From the NCBI RefSeq assembly GCF_023159225.1, contig NC_063166.1:46493149-46557148 (forward strand): a DNA stretch of 64,000 nucleotides. Reading direction: 5' to 3'. Below, in pieces: positions 45,661-55,401 of the stretch. Source of the stretch: Perognathus longimembris pacificus (Eukaryota > Chordata > Mammalia > Rodentia > Heteromyidae). The position numbers and the translations under genes are program-made. The number at the start of each line of letters is the position of its first letter. The stretch's first letter is position 1. The notes beneath the pieces are model-generated. The model was not told the DNA's origin and made no database searches. It saw nothing but the letters and a program-made list of their open reading frames with translations.

Positions 45661-46090
45661 AATCTTATGGTCTGGCCTTCCCAGACCATCAATATCAAGG
45701 TAGATAATCCTTTATACCTGCTATCTTTTACTACTCTGTCCTTCACTGATACTTTGACCTTTGCAATCTCTGCCTACCAGATAGCTCTGGAATGTCCATC
45801 AAACATCTCTCTAACCAAGCCAAAAGAAACTCTTGTTTACTTTCTTGAAATAAGTTCTTTCTGTATTCTTCCTGATGATTATGGTTGATATCCTTATTAT
45901 ATCATTCCCTTTCCTAAATCAAAAATTATTCTTAGTTCTTTTCCCCTCTACTCATATATCAATGCCAAGACTATCTAGATAAGATAATATCAAAAATTTA
46001 TCTATATTAATCTTAAAATATGTATTTAGTCTGACCAGTTATTCAAATTTCTTTTTCTAATTCTGTGTACCCTACTTAGGATATGAAAAC
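45661..46090. other. Single-copy or very old sequence
   Basis: Possibly the outer part of the L2 that follows. An 87-codon plus frame (45625-45888) starts inside the L1 and is not a gene. Confidence 0.4.
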
Positions 46091-46094
46091 AATG

Positions 46095-46690
46095 TCTAGA
46101 CATTGTAGCTGAAGTTATATTTCATTCATTTAATTGACAATACAAAAATTCACTTTTAAAACCATCAGCTGTCTACTGGCTGGAATTATAATAAAATCTA
46201 AATTACTCACCAGATTTCCAAACTCTACATAAACAGATTCCTTGCCTCTCCTCTGAATTTCTCATAAAACTTTGTTTATTTACTGATTTCTAGTTTCTAC
46301 GCTGCCTCTTTGTTCTGCAAACAAATCAAGCTCAGTTACTCTGACAATACAAACTTTTCTCACTTCTAGACACATTTTTCTCTAGAAATTGCAAGTCCAA
46401 GTTTAAGTATTTCCTCAAAGTCAATTTCCTGTCTAGCTAGTCCCTAGTAGCTTCCCTTACACCAGGCCAATAATTATCTTCCCTTTTTATGGTAACATGT
46501 CACTATTTGCCAATTGATTACATATGTATTTATCTGCTGGATTATAAACTTATTATTTTTCTTCATAATCCTTAGGATGTAAATATCTGGACAGAAAGGT
46601 ACTCTATTTCTTCTTGGTTATATTATCATTACTTAAACACAGTCTCCTACATAGTAAGTAGAATACATTCTTGTTAAATGAATGAATAAA
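46095..46690 (+). mobile_element. L2 (LINE-2) remnant
   Basis: In order: TACTGGCTGGAATTATAAT, TTTCCTCAAAGTCAATTTCC, TAACATGTCACTATTTGCCA, TTATCTGCTGGATTATAAAC, GGTACTCTATTTCTTC, AGTCTCCTACATAGTAAGTA and TTGTTAAATGAATGAATAAA. This is the 3' region of mammalian L2, ending in the familiar CACATAGTAGG / TGAATGAATGA landmarks. Highly diverged. Confidence 0.7.
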
Positions 46691-46811
46691 TAGATTTCCT
46701 GGCTTCTACCCAGCTATAAGCCTACTGAAATACAAGGCTTCCTTTGTTTAGCTACATTGTCTCCTTATTGAATGATTTCATCATTTGTAAATGTTCATAG
46801 ATTTTTGTTTG

Positions 46812-47064
46812 TTTTTTCTTGTTTTGTTTTGCCAGTCCTGGGGCTTGAAATCAGGGCCTGAGCACTGTCCTTGGCCTCTATGGTGTTTTTGTGGGGTTTT
46901 TATTTGTTGTTGTTGTTGTTGTTGTTGCTTAAGGCTAGCCACTCTACCATTTGAGCCACGGTGCCACTTCTGGCTTTTCTATTTATGCGGTGCTGAAGAA
47001 TCAAACCCATGGCTTCATGTAAATGAGGCAAACACTTTACCACTAGGCCATATTCCCAGCCCTC
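46812..47064 (-). mobile_element. IDL-Geo SINE with an expanded internal GTT run, minus strand
   Basis: GCCAGTCCTGGGGCTTGAAA (antisense Geo), then an insertion carrying GTT repeats at 46904-46927, then CTTAAGGCTAGCCACTCTAC, and the antisense ID half ending GGCCATATTCCCAGCCC. A short TCATAG repeat flanks it (46795 and 47063). The (GTT)n sits at the A-rich linker of the Geo monomer (GAGCAAAAAGAAGCC in young copies). Confidence 0.88.
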
Positions 47065-47079
47065 ATAGTTTTTCCTTAA

Positions 47080-48714
47080 ATTTGCAATCAATATATTGAT
47101 ACTGTAATTAATAACTATTGTGCAAGGCAGTGTCAATAATTTGAGCAGGGGGGGGGAAGAATGGACTTTTAATCTATAAAAAGTTTGTTACAAATTTATG
47201 CCATTTCAGCTTTTCCATTTGTTCATACCAGTCATTCAGTGTTATCATTCACTAGAAACAACTATGACTGGTTGGAATAGCATATAAAGTGATTGGGTCT
47301 GGCACATTAAAGCTTACTTCTTTCTATATGCCATAGAAAAATATTTTATTTATTGTCCTTAATATATTCTTTTATTTCACCATTCCAATGCTACCTTGAA
47401 ATACAATATTAAAAGGTGGACCATTGCTAAAAAACTGAGTGAGTAAATTTGATTTCTGAAAAGTCAGTGTGTAAGGCTGTTCTCTGTTTGTAAAACAGAA
47501 AAAAGAAATAATTGTTCTGGTTTAGGTTTTCCCTAGATAATTTTTTCATTTATGTTGATGCCATAAATAGAAGGGGCAAAATTCACAACCTTAACTGATC
47601 CCACTGATATAAGCTTGAAATGTTTAACTCAAAATTAATCTGTTCTAGGGAATAACATTTACTTCCCTAAGAGACTGAATATTTGCTGAATATCCCTGTA
47701 CTGCTTTCCCTGTACACTAACTCTCTACAGCAAATGTGTTAGATTGGTTTGGGGTTTTGATGTACCACTATTATTAGCTCCAGAAAGAACTTAGCACCTG
47801 GGAAACTTGATTTTTGAGCAAGAATCAGTCTCAAAGAAATGGTTACCAACTTGAAGATTTTAAATGGGCAATCGTTTAATTTAACAGGTCAAAAATAATC
47901 TTATTTCCATTCCTCACCAAAGTTTTCTTCTTAAGCCCTGGCTGGAAAGCTGTCATAACACCAGTGAACTTAGATGCGTTAGTCATAAACCTCAATAATT
48001 TAAGATTAAATATAGCTATTTCAAGAGGGAGGGGAAACAAGAATCATCTGAGAACATCTCCCTGTCGAAATAAAGGAACTACTGAGCCAAAACTATCTGC
48101 ATAAGCATCTCATTACACAGAAGAACCCAAAGAGAGGGGTACGAAAGGAAAACATGCTGTACAAGTAGGCAAAGGCACACTATAGAGGCACTTGCTAGAG
48201 GGTTAGTGTTATGTTCTATTTTATGATGAAAATGAAGAAATGTGTTCATTCCCTCCTTCAGGCTTCCAAGACAGATGTTTGGAACTGCTAGAGGAAATCA
48301 CAGAATGTCATTCTATTTCTGTGCTGTGGATTCCACAGACACCAGATTTCATAGGAGGCAAAGCCACACCATGGACATCTGGCTGAATTTTATGGTTCCT
48401 GTCACTACACAGGTAATGTATAAGGGATAAGAACAACCAATCTAATGTAGAAATATTATTAGACTTTGGGGAATTTATCTTAATTCTGGATTCAGACTTT
48501 TCTCAGGTAAAAAATCACATTAGAGTTTTTCTAGTTCTTTCTTAGAGATTGTCATAGAATAGTTGATGCTCTAACACATTGGAGCAGAGATTCATGTTAT
48601 TTGGGCTATAAGACTTAAATGTTGTGTTGTTCAAATAACTACTATTGTAATTCTTGCTTATCTGTGAATGAACATGGTATTATGTCTGACTGCTAAAATT
48701 GTTTTGTAGAAAAT
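47080..48714. other. Single-copy sequence
   Basis: 1.6 kb with no repeat I can name. The 62-codon plus frame at 48242-48430 has no splice or domain support. A GGGGGGGG run lies near 47148. Confidence 0.45.
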
Positions 48715-48811
48715 ATCTGTAGGAAGTGGTACTGTGGCTCAAAGTGGTAGAACACTAGCTTTGAGAATTCGGGACAGTTCCCTGGCCCTGAGTTCAAGCA
48801 CCACAATCAAA
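48715..48811 (+). mobile_element. Solitary Geo-type monomer
   Basis: GGAAGTGGTACTGTGGCTCA, AAGTGGTAGAACACTAGCTT, TCCCTGGCCCTGAGTTCAAG: a Geo right monomer without an ID- or B1-like left half, ending in an A/GAA-rich tail. Confidence 0.8.
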
Positions 48812-48869
48812 AAGAGAAGAAGAAGAAGAAGAAGAAGAAGAAGAAGAAGAAGAAGAAGAAGAAGAAGAA
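48812..48869. repeat. (GAA)n microsatellite
   Basis: About 19 uninterrupted AAG units between two Geo monomers. Pure GAA/TTC runs form triplex (H-DNA) structures. Confidence 0.95.
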
Positions 48870-48871
48870 CT

Positions 48872-48988
48872 TAATTTTGGAAATGGTGCTGTGGCTCAAG
48901 TGGTAGAGAGCTAGCCTTGAGCACAAAGAGGCACAGGGACAGTTCCTAGGTACCTAGTTCAAGCCCCAGGGCCAGAAAAAGAAAAAGG
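48872..48988 (+). mobile_element. Second solitary Geo-type monomer
   Basis: GGAAATGGTGCTGTGGCTCA, AGTGGTAGAGAGCTAGCCTT, GAGCACAAAGAGGCACAGGG, CTAGTTCAAGCCCCAGGGCC and an AG-rich tail. Same orientation as the monomer at 48715 and no left half. Confidence 0.85.
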
Positions 48989-49255
48989 AAAATATCTGAA
49001 TCTTTGGGAAAAGAAAATACATAGGCACAATTAAGAATAAAATCTCACAAATCATCAATTTGATATAATGACATTGAAGTTATCAATAGCTTAAAAACAA
49101 TCAAAAGAATGAGATTATGTTTAATTATCAAGTCCTGATCATTCAAGAAAGCCAGACTATATGTGTAAGATATCTATGCATAAAACACAAGATGAATATA
49201 CCTCAATAGAGTGCTTCTCTAGCATGTGCCAGGCCTTGTATTCAGTTCTACATAC
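48989..49255. other. Single-copy gap
   Basis: No gene or repeat recognised. Confidence 0.4.
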
Positions 49256-49376
49256 CATCAAAGAAAAAAGAGAGAGACAAAGACAAAATGAAAAGAAGGA
49301 GGAAATGGTGAGAGAGAAGAAAGGAGAGATGAAAGAGAGGGAGAGAGGTAGGGAAGGAGGGAGTACAAGAAAAAAC
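49256..49376. repeat. Purine-rich GA/AAG tract
   Basis: About 120 bases almost all A/G on the plus strand (AGAGAGAC, GAAGGAGGAAATG, GGAGAGAGGTAGGGAAGG). The overlapping open frames on both strands follow from this composition and are not genes. Confidence 0.88.
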
Positions 49377-49619
49377 ACAGATAGTATTTTGTGAATAAAA
49401 TAATATGGTTTGGAAATGAATAGCAATTAAACCTATATGAAAGAAGATACATACATACATATTTGGATAGGGGACTTAAGTAGAAGTATCAATATTCAAA
49501 AGACCAATAAAAGATTATATACCTGATTAAATATATAAATAGATGACTGGAAGACCATAAAATTGAGTGATCAAACAAAACACTTATTTATAAATGTATG
49601 TATGTACATGCATATGTTA

Positions 49620-49840
49620 CTGGAGTTTGAAATCAAGACTTCCTGTTATATTCTCACTAGGCTTGCTTAACTAGTACCAACCACTTGAGCCATACCTCTA
49701 GCCTGGCTTTAAGCTGCTTATTTTTGGAGATGGAATATCAGGGTCTTTTATACCCTGACTGGCTTCAAACATCAGTCCTCCAGGTGTCAGCCTTCTGAAT
49801 GTCTATGATTACAGGCATGAGACACCAATGCCTGGCTGCA
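49620..49840 (-). mobile_element. B1-ID type SINE, minus strand
   Basis: GGAGTTTGAAATCAAGACTT, ACCAACCACTTGAGCCATAC, CTCTAGCCTGGC (antisense ID half). TTTTGGAGATGGAATATCAG, TCAGCCTTCTGAATGTCTAT, GATTACAGGCATGAGACACC (antisense B1-like half). Confidence 0.75.
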
Positions 49841-49921
49841 AAACAACCATTGACTTTATAAAAAGAATGTGATCTCAGGTGGAAAGAATGGATGCAAAAG
49901 GGAATAAAAAGCTGAGAAAGT

Positions 49922-50000
49922 GATATGTGTCTGTATGTATGTGTGAATGTATATGTATATATACATATATGTATATGTATGCATGTATGTATGCACACTG
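49922..50000. repeat. (TATG/TGTA)n microsatellite
   Basis: GTATGTATGTGTGAATG, TATATGTATATATACATA and GTATGCATGTATGTATGC form an imperfect tetranucleotide array with internal palindromes. Confidence 0.85.
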
Positions 50001-50124
50001 CATGTTACTACATATTAATAAAGAAAATATCAAAAACAAGTGATCTTTTGTTTAAAAATTGTTTTATAAGTTGTTACTAATACTGAACATTGCCCCATTT
50101 GTGTATATGAGTGTATAGATATAT

Positions 50125-50366
50125 TTGTGTTTTGTTTTGTCAGTAGTAGAACTTGAACTCAGGGCCTGGGCACTGTCCCTGAGCTCTTTTGCTCAAGGCT
50201 AACATCTACCACTTTGAGCCACAGTGTAACTTCTGGTTTTCTCATAGTTAATTGGAGATAAGAGTTTCACAACGACTTTCCTGCCAGGCTGTCTTTGAAC
50301 TGCATCCTCAGATCTCAGCTTCCTGAGCATCTAGAATTGCAGGCATGAGCCACCAGTGCCCAGCAG
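50125..50366 (-). mobile_element. B1-like/Geo dimeric SINE, minus strand
   Basis: GAACTTGAACTCAGGGCCTG, GCTCAAGGCTAACATCTACC, TTAATTGGAGATAAGAGTTT, CTCAGCTTCCTGAGCATCTA and GAGCCACCAGTGCCCAGC: antisense Geo, then antisense B1-like. Confidence 0.87.
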
Positions 50367-50387
50367 AAACACTGCAGTTTGTGGTTC

Positions 50388-50714
50388 TTTTTTATCCTAT
50401 GGTTTATTCCCTTTTGTTACTGTTTTTTATTTCTGCACCCTGTGTTTTGTATATAAGTTTATCTGATTTGGGGAGGGGAAGGGAAAGCACAGAAATGATG
50501 GGACAAAGGGTTAACAAATGCAGCAGTGATATTCACTGGACACTATGTTGGAAATGAACTATACAATTTGAGGTCAAAGGGGAGTGGGAGAGGAAAAACT
50601 GGGAGAAAATGAAGGAGGGGTGACATTGTTCAAAAAGAATTGTATTCATTACCTTTCGTATGTAACCATAACCTCTCTGTTCATCACTTTTACAATAAAT
50701 TTTAAAATGTTAAA
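50388..50714 (+). mobile_element. L1 3' UTR, older variant
   Basis: CCCTGTGTTTTGTATATAAG, TTTATCTGATTTGGGGAGG, ATGATGGGACAAAGGGTTAA, TTCACTGGACACTATGTTGG, GGGAGAAAATGAAGGAGGG and AATAAA at 50694-50699. The variant also found at 15900-16065 and 44240-44620, distinct from the younger 3' UTR at 5030 and 20690. Confidence 0.88.
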
Positions 50715-50729
50715 TTAAATAAAAGAATG

Positions 50730-50930
50730 TCTTCCTTTGGTCGCATTGTTTGTGAATGCCTAGATTTCTGTAAATCTTGTCGTGTCCCAGTGTATGTTAG
50801 ATCTAGCGTCTGCATATGAGAGAAAATATGTCGTTTGTGTCTCTGAGTTTAGCTGACATGACTTAACATGGTTTGTTCTAGATCCATCCATTTCTCTGGG
50901 ATATTTTAGTTATCTACACATGAGCTCTGA
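50730..50930 (-). mobile_element. Ancient L1M 3' UTR fragment, minus strand
   Basis: GCATATGAGAGAAAATATGT, CGTTTGTGTCTCTGAGTTTA, GACATGACTTAACATGG and TAGATCCATCCATTTCTCTG match the antisense L1M 3' UTR. Confidence 0.6.
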
Positions 50931-51159
50931 GTGGCAGGTTTCTTGGTATCAAAATTAGTTGCAAACAAGACTGTCATGTTTCAAATGCTTACTGAAAGTC
51001 ACTATGTTATGGACTGGGTAACCACACATTTTGGGAGGTAAGATGGGAACTTAGGCTTTAGTCTATCATCATGACTGTGGCTTTTAGAAAGTTGTCTTTT
51101 CTTGAGTAATTCCACATGGTCCTGGTATTTCATGTGTAAGTACTTCTCACTTCTGTATG

Positions 51160-51262
51160 CTTTTAAACATGGAAAACATAGAAAAAACATATTAAGACAT
51201 AGGCTTAGGCAACGACTTTCTGAAAAGAGCTCCAATAAATAAAGGAGTAGAATTGACATATA
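51160..51262 (+). mobile_element. Short L1 ORF2 fragment
   Basis: AAACATGGAAAACATAGAAA, then AAGACATAGGCTTAGGCAAC and GACTTTCTGAAAAGAGCTCC, matches the L1 ORF2 segment after the RT domain, in sense orientation. Confidence 0.6.
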
Positions 51263-51314
51263 TAGCATTTTGTCATGTTGAGATGTTTTCCCTCTGTTCC
51301 TAGTTTCTTTAAGG

Positions 51315-51512
51315 CTTTTTCCCCCCAAATTCTGGGGCTTGAACTCAGGGCCTGAGCATTGTCCCTGGCTTCCTTTTGCTCAAGGCTAACACTCTACCAC
51401 TTGAGCCGGCTTTCTTTCCGGCTTCTTCTTTATGTGTGGTGCTGAGGATCGAACCCAGGGCTTCATGAATGTTAGGCAAGTACTCTAGTGCTAAGCTACA
51501 TTCCAAACCCCT
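51315..51512 (-). mobile_element. IDL-Geo SINE, minus strand
   Basis: CTGGGGCTTGAACTCAGGGC, AAGGCTAACACTCTACCACT, GCTGAGGATCGAACCCAGGG and CTAAGCTACATTCCAAACCC. Carries small deletions around the monomer junction (GAGCCGGCTTTCTTTCCGG). Confidence 0.87.
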
Positions 51513-51514
51513 CT

Positions 51515-51965
51515 TCAAGGATTTTTATCATGAAGGTATTCAGAATATTGCCCAAGGCATATTCTTCCTCTATTGACATAATTATGTGATTTTTTGTCCC
51601 TGCATTTTTATGTATACTATTATATTTATTGATTCACATATATTCACATATAACCATCCTTGAACTCATGGATTGAAACCAACTTGATCAGGGTACATGA
51701 TCTACTTACTCTGTAGTTGAAATTGTTTTTTGATTGCTTTATTCAGAATTTCCTTTCAATGTCCATCAAGATGATTGTTCCGTAGGTTTCTTTGTTGTTT
51801 CCTTATTCAACTTTGTTATCAGGGTATTACTGACTTTGATGAACATGTCTGGAAGTTTTCTTCTACTTCGTATTTTATGGAAAAATTTGAGAAGCATTTG
51901 TGGTAGAGTTTGTGGACAAAGAGCAGAGTAATTTTTGTATTAAGCATTTTGGACAGTGCTGAAGT
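51515..51965 (-). mobile_element. L1 ORF2 RT-region remnant, minus strand
   Basis: ATAACCATCCTTGAACTCAT, GGATTGAAACCAACTTGATC, AGAATTTCCTTTCAATGTCC, GTTATCAGGGTATTACTGAC and TTGAGAAGCATTTGTGG follow in order the antisense of the L1 RT fingers/palm region. Decayed. Confidence 0.75.
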
Positions 51966-52349
51966 GTTGGTTTATTTAGTTGTCTCAATGCCATATACTT
52001 CTTGGATGCCAGAATCACTGGCAATTTGAGAGAGAGTATTCTATCTCTGAGTGTGTTCTTCAGGAAAGGATATGTAACACAGTACCCACAGAGACCTTGG
52101 TAACAGAAATATCTTTTACTCCTAAACAATTGCCACATCTTGCTGTCACCCTTCACATTTGCTTCCCAGTAGCCTTCTACATGTGTGTAAGAGATGGCTC
52201 AAATACACACTGTAAAAAGCTGAGAAGGTTTTCTTCCATTCATAAGCAGAAAATACTCTGCTAATTTTGGGGCACTGATAGTATTCTTTGGAAATTCTGC
52301 TTTTATTGGCTGATAGCTCTTGTAAGCATTCAGATTTAAAATTACACTG
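51966..52349. other. Single-copy sequence
   Basis: A 94-codon plus frame and overlapping minus frames here have no recognisable domain or gene structure. Confidence 0.4.
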
Positions 52350-52722
52350 GCATTTGTAGTGGGGAGGCCAGATCTGCCCAGTGCCATCAATAGCTGTGGA
52401 GGGACTTCAGGTTGACTCCAGCTTAGATTAGAGCAGAAGCCAACTCCATCTCCATTAAGCCCTCCCCCACCCTATTCAGGGAAGCTCCCTTTACTATGTA
52501 GATTGACTACCTGAGGCCTGGGAGCTTCAAGGGAACCTGTGTCCTCCTCTTTATTATGATAAGTTATGTAGATTAACCACCTGAGGCTTGGGAGCTTCAA
52601 GGAAACCAGCTATGAATAGGCATATCCGCCTGCATCATGTGAGCCCCGCCAAATCCATGCGTCAATTCTAACTAGAATGATAGGTTAGTTCAAATAAATA
52701 TTATGAGACAGACTGTAACTCT

Positions 52723-52820
52723 ATTGGCCACCTGCGTGCGGCCTAGCATGCTCTGTAAGTGTTGTATCTTCATTGGTCACCTGCGTGTGACAAGTTTGTC
52801 TGTGATGTTTGCCTTATAAC
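52723..52820 (+). promoter_or_regulatory. LTR promoter: paired inverted CCAAT boxes and TATA-like box
   Basis: ATTGG at 52723 and 52772, each followed by a CCACCTGCGTG or TCACCTGCGTG extension (an E-box-containing repeat), then TTATAAC at about 52814. Typical retroviral U3 promoter layout. Activity is not inferable. Confidence 0.6.
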
Positions 52821-52992
52821 CAGGCTGGAAGGCCACACGGGGGCGGTCCCAGCTCCCGAGTCTGGGCCGCCCAGGTGTGTACAAGCCCAGCTCCCGAGTC
52901 TGGGCTCCACACGTGGTTGGCAGTTTCGGCTCCCGAGTCCGGGCTGCGACCAAGGCCTGTCGGTTCACTTTTTGTTCACTTTTTACTTCCCC

Positions 52993-52998
52993 AATAAA
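52993..52998 (+). terminator. LTR polyadenylation signal
   Basis: AATAAA followed about 15 bases later by a T/GT-rich stretch (GTCTTTTTGTCACCTTG), so cleavage would fall near 53015. Confidence 0.65.
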
Positions 52999-53119
52999 AC
53001 TGTCTTTTTGTCACCTTGTAGCTGGAGACTGTGTGGTGGACTCTTGGGGGAACCAGGAATCCCCTCCCTTGGGGGGAACCCTGTTTCATTGTAGCGAACC
53101 CCCACTCTACTTCAGCATT

Positions 53120-53458
53120 CAGTAGCTATGCCTTCATGCACTTTTCAATTAAATATTATATTTTCCTTCTTTATTCTACAAATTTAAATTTGATTAATTG
53201 ATTGGTTTCAAAGAATGAGGCAAATTACATCCAGTTGGCAGTCTGACATGCTTGTTCCTCTAAGACAGCTGAGAAATAGGTGGTATAAAATGCATAGCCT
53301 TTTTCAATTAGTATAGTGACCTCTTGAACCTAATTCTAAGAAAACCCATCAAGTTGTCGATCACAGACCCTGGAATGAAAAGCCAGTAAAGCAACAGGAT
53401 TAAAACAAAGCAATTATATATACCTTTCAGGAAAATGAACAGCAATGCCAGCAGCTGA

Positions 53459-53460
<2 letters not shown>
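53120..53460. other. Single-copy sequence
   Basis: No gene or repeat recognised. Confidence 0.4.

Positions 53461-53461
<1 letters not shown>

Positions 53462-53518
<57 letters not shown>
53462..53518. repeat. (TG)n microsatellite
   Basis: About 28 uninterrupted GT units, among the longest dinucleotide runs in the window. Confidence 0.95.
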
Positions 53519-53520
<2 letters not shown>

Positions 53521-54551
53521 TTTCTTCTGAAAAAGTCCATAAAAGTGTTTCTCTTGGGGTCAAATATATTATCTTTATCTTCGTCCACTGTTCAGATATC
53601 AAATTTCTTTTATTCTTTCTGACTTTTCCATCTTTTCCCATATTTTACTCACCAGCTAAGACCTCAAAATGTTGAAAGGTTAATCTCTTTGTCACCACAG
53701 CTAACTTGACATATGTGTGTTACTAAATTTGTGGTATTTTATAAATGTTTTATTTCATTTAAATTAAGAACTTCCAAATTTGGACTTGCTATATCTTCAC
53801 TGTGAATTGAGCTATTTTATGAAATGTGCTATTTCATCTTTAATAAGGCCTTTTGTGTGTAGTTTGCTTCTGCAGGAGACCAAATGCACTACCAATTTTA
53901 GGTTTCCCTGGGGTAGTGCTTATCCAGCCTACAACTATGCAGCCATTTCAGCCTCGGGCTAAAAATCTGATAAGTACACAATGTCTTACTTAATTATCTT
54001 GTGCATTTCTAATGTCTTTTTCTTTATCTCTTTCTTCTTTTTATAAAAGGTTCCTGTGGGACACAAGCCTGGCCTTGGAGTGTATGCCACTGCCCTAGGG
54101 GCATGGCGTGACAGCACACTGCCCACCTAAACCACGAAGAACACTGTGTGTTGTTTGCCCTGGGTCATGAGCTCCTCCTTATCAGGTATCACCACACCTT
54201 TCTCATTCTTGAGAACTGAGCCAAAGAACCTGTAAACAACCTTTAAGGTAGTGTTACATTGAGTTTCTAGGGTGAGTAGGGTATTATAATTAATTTTAAA
54301 AATGTATATAGGCTGCTGTGCTTCTGCAATAAAGTAGACTGTCCTGTGAGACCTGTCTCCAGTGTCTGCATCATGACTCCGTCACCCTTACCCCCTGAGG
54401 ACCACCTCTGATGAAGGAACAACAGATTCCTTCTTATTCTCCTCATATATCTTCTCCTATAACTTTTGCCCTTGTATTCCATGGCATGCTAAGCAACCAT
54501 GGTTTCTTCTAGAGTTCCTACTTGAATGTTTTGGTATAGTGGAACAGTAAT
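53519..54551. other. Single-copy sequence with possible exon-like splice sites
   Basis: No gene called. A strong polypyrimidine tract plus AG (54010-54049) and a downstream AAG/GTAG (54245-54251) could bound a non-coding exon. All three plus frames between them are closed. See findings. Confidence 0.4.
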
Positions 54552-55034
54552 AAAGTTTCAATTGGAAGATGATGTTAAGTGAAATGAACTCCATGTTATG
54601 GAAACAATTGTTGTAACTACTTTCAACTTCCCATGTGTATCTGTAGCTTCTATTATTGATGATGTTCTTGTATCACCTTCCTGTGGTTGTACCTACACTA
54701 TCTCTGTAATCTTATCTGAGTATACTGGAAATCGTGTATACTGGTATTGGAAGTAGGAAATTGAAAGGGAATACCAAAATTGAGAGACACAGGGTAAAAA
54801 AAGACAAACAACTACAAAAGCTATACTTGCAAAACTGTTTGGTGTAAGTGAATTGAACACCTCCGGGGGGAGAAGGGAAAGGGGGAGGAGGGAGGGGGGT
54901 ATGAGGGACAAGATAACAAACAGTACAAGAAATGTATCCAATGCCTAATGTATGAAACTGTAACCTCTCTGTACATCAGTTTGATAATAAAAATTTGAAA
55001 AAAAATTTAAAAAATTTAACAAAGTTTCAATTGG
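54552..55034 (+). mobile_element. 5'-truncated L1 3' UTR with perfect 14 bp TSD
   Basis: The exact duplication AAAGTTTCAATTGG lies at 54552-54565 and 55021-55034. The 455 bp insert (54566-55020) is L1 3' UTR only: TGTTAAGTGAAATGAACTCC, CTGTGGTTGTACCTACAC, a GGGGGG-containing purine block (about 54863-54902), GAAACTGTAACCTCTCTG and AATAAA at 54986-54991. Confidence 0.96.
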
Positions 55035-55400
55035 TAGGATTCATTAAAGGAAGTAAGGACAGAAATGACTATTATGATACTCATGCTCAATGAGGAACAT
55101 TTTTCCCTGTGACTGACATCCTAGTTTTTCACATCCTTTTATTCAATTCTCTTCTCGAACTTTTTTCCCATAATTGTCTACAAAATGCATAGAATCCTTG
55201 CATTTGCTCTGTGGGAGGTGATGGGAAGGCTTCTGTGTGCTCCATGAAGTACCTGCAGACATTAGTCTTCACTTTGGTCCTAATCTTCAAGCCATCTCTA
55301 GGTCCAGAGCCCCTCAAATATTTCTCCAGAAAAGAGACACACTCACAAACTCTCCTCACACTTTACAAGCTGTGCTTACTGTATTGTCAGGCTCTCCAAC
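55035..55400. other. Single-copy gap
   Basis: A 76-codon minus frame (55129-55359) overlaps plus frames and lacks any domain. No gene supported. Confidence 0.4.
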
Positions 55401-55401
55401 A

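Larger units (their letters stand above)
52355..53114 (+). mobile_element. Solo LTR of an endogenous retrovirus, class uncertain
   Basis: A 760 bp segment begins TGTAGTGGGG and ends CCCCACTCTACTTCA, so the ends are near-inverted repeats. A 5 bp duplication, GCATT, flanks it (52350-52354 and 53115-53119). U3 holds a 70-bp-period direct repeat (52495-52537 and 52565-52607) and two inverted CCAAT boxes in a 49-bp-period repeat (52723-52738, 52772-52787). TATA-like TTATAAC follows at 52814. R/U5 has three copies of a GCTCCCGAGTC unit, AATAAA at 52993-52998 and a GGGGGAACC-rich end. No internal viral region adjoins, so it is a recombination product. The layout recalls class I (gammaretrovirus-like) LTRs. 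TSD length 5 does not decide the class. Confidence 0.85.

Noticed and set aside
52759..53125. 111-codon frame and overlapping frames in the second LTR
   Set aside because: They lie wholly in LTR promoter/R-U5 sequence and its 38-39 bp tandem repeats; not a viral or host protein.
53780..53962. 60-codon frame ending in a YPAYNYAA-like sequence, considered as an RNA-binding-protein exon
   Set aside because: I could not match it to any family I know, the donor side lacks a good GT site, and the upstream part is AT-rich non-coding sequence.
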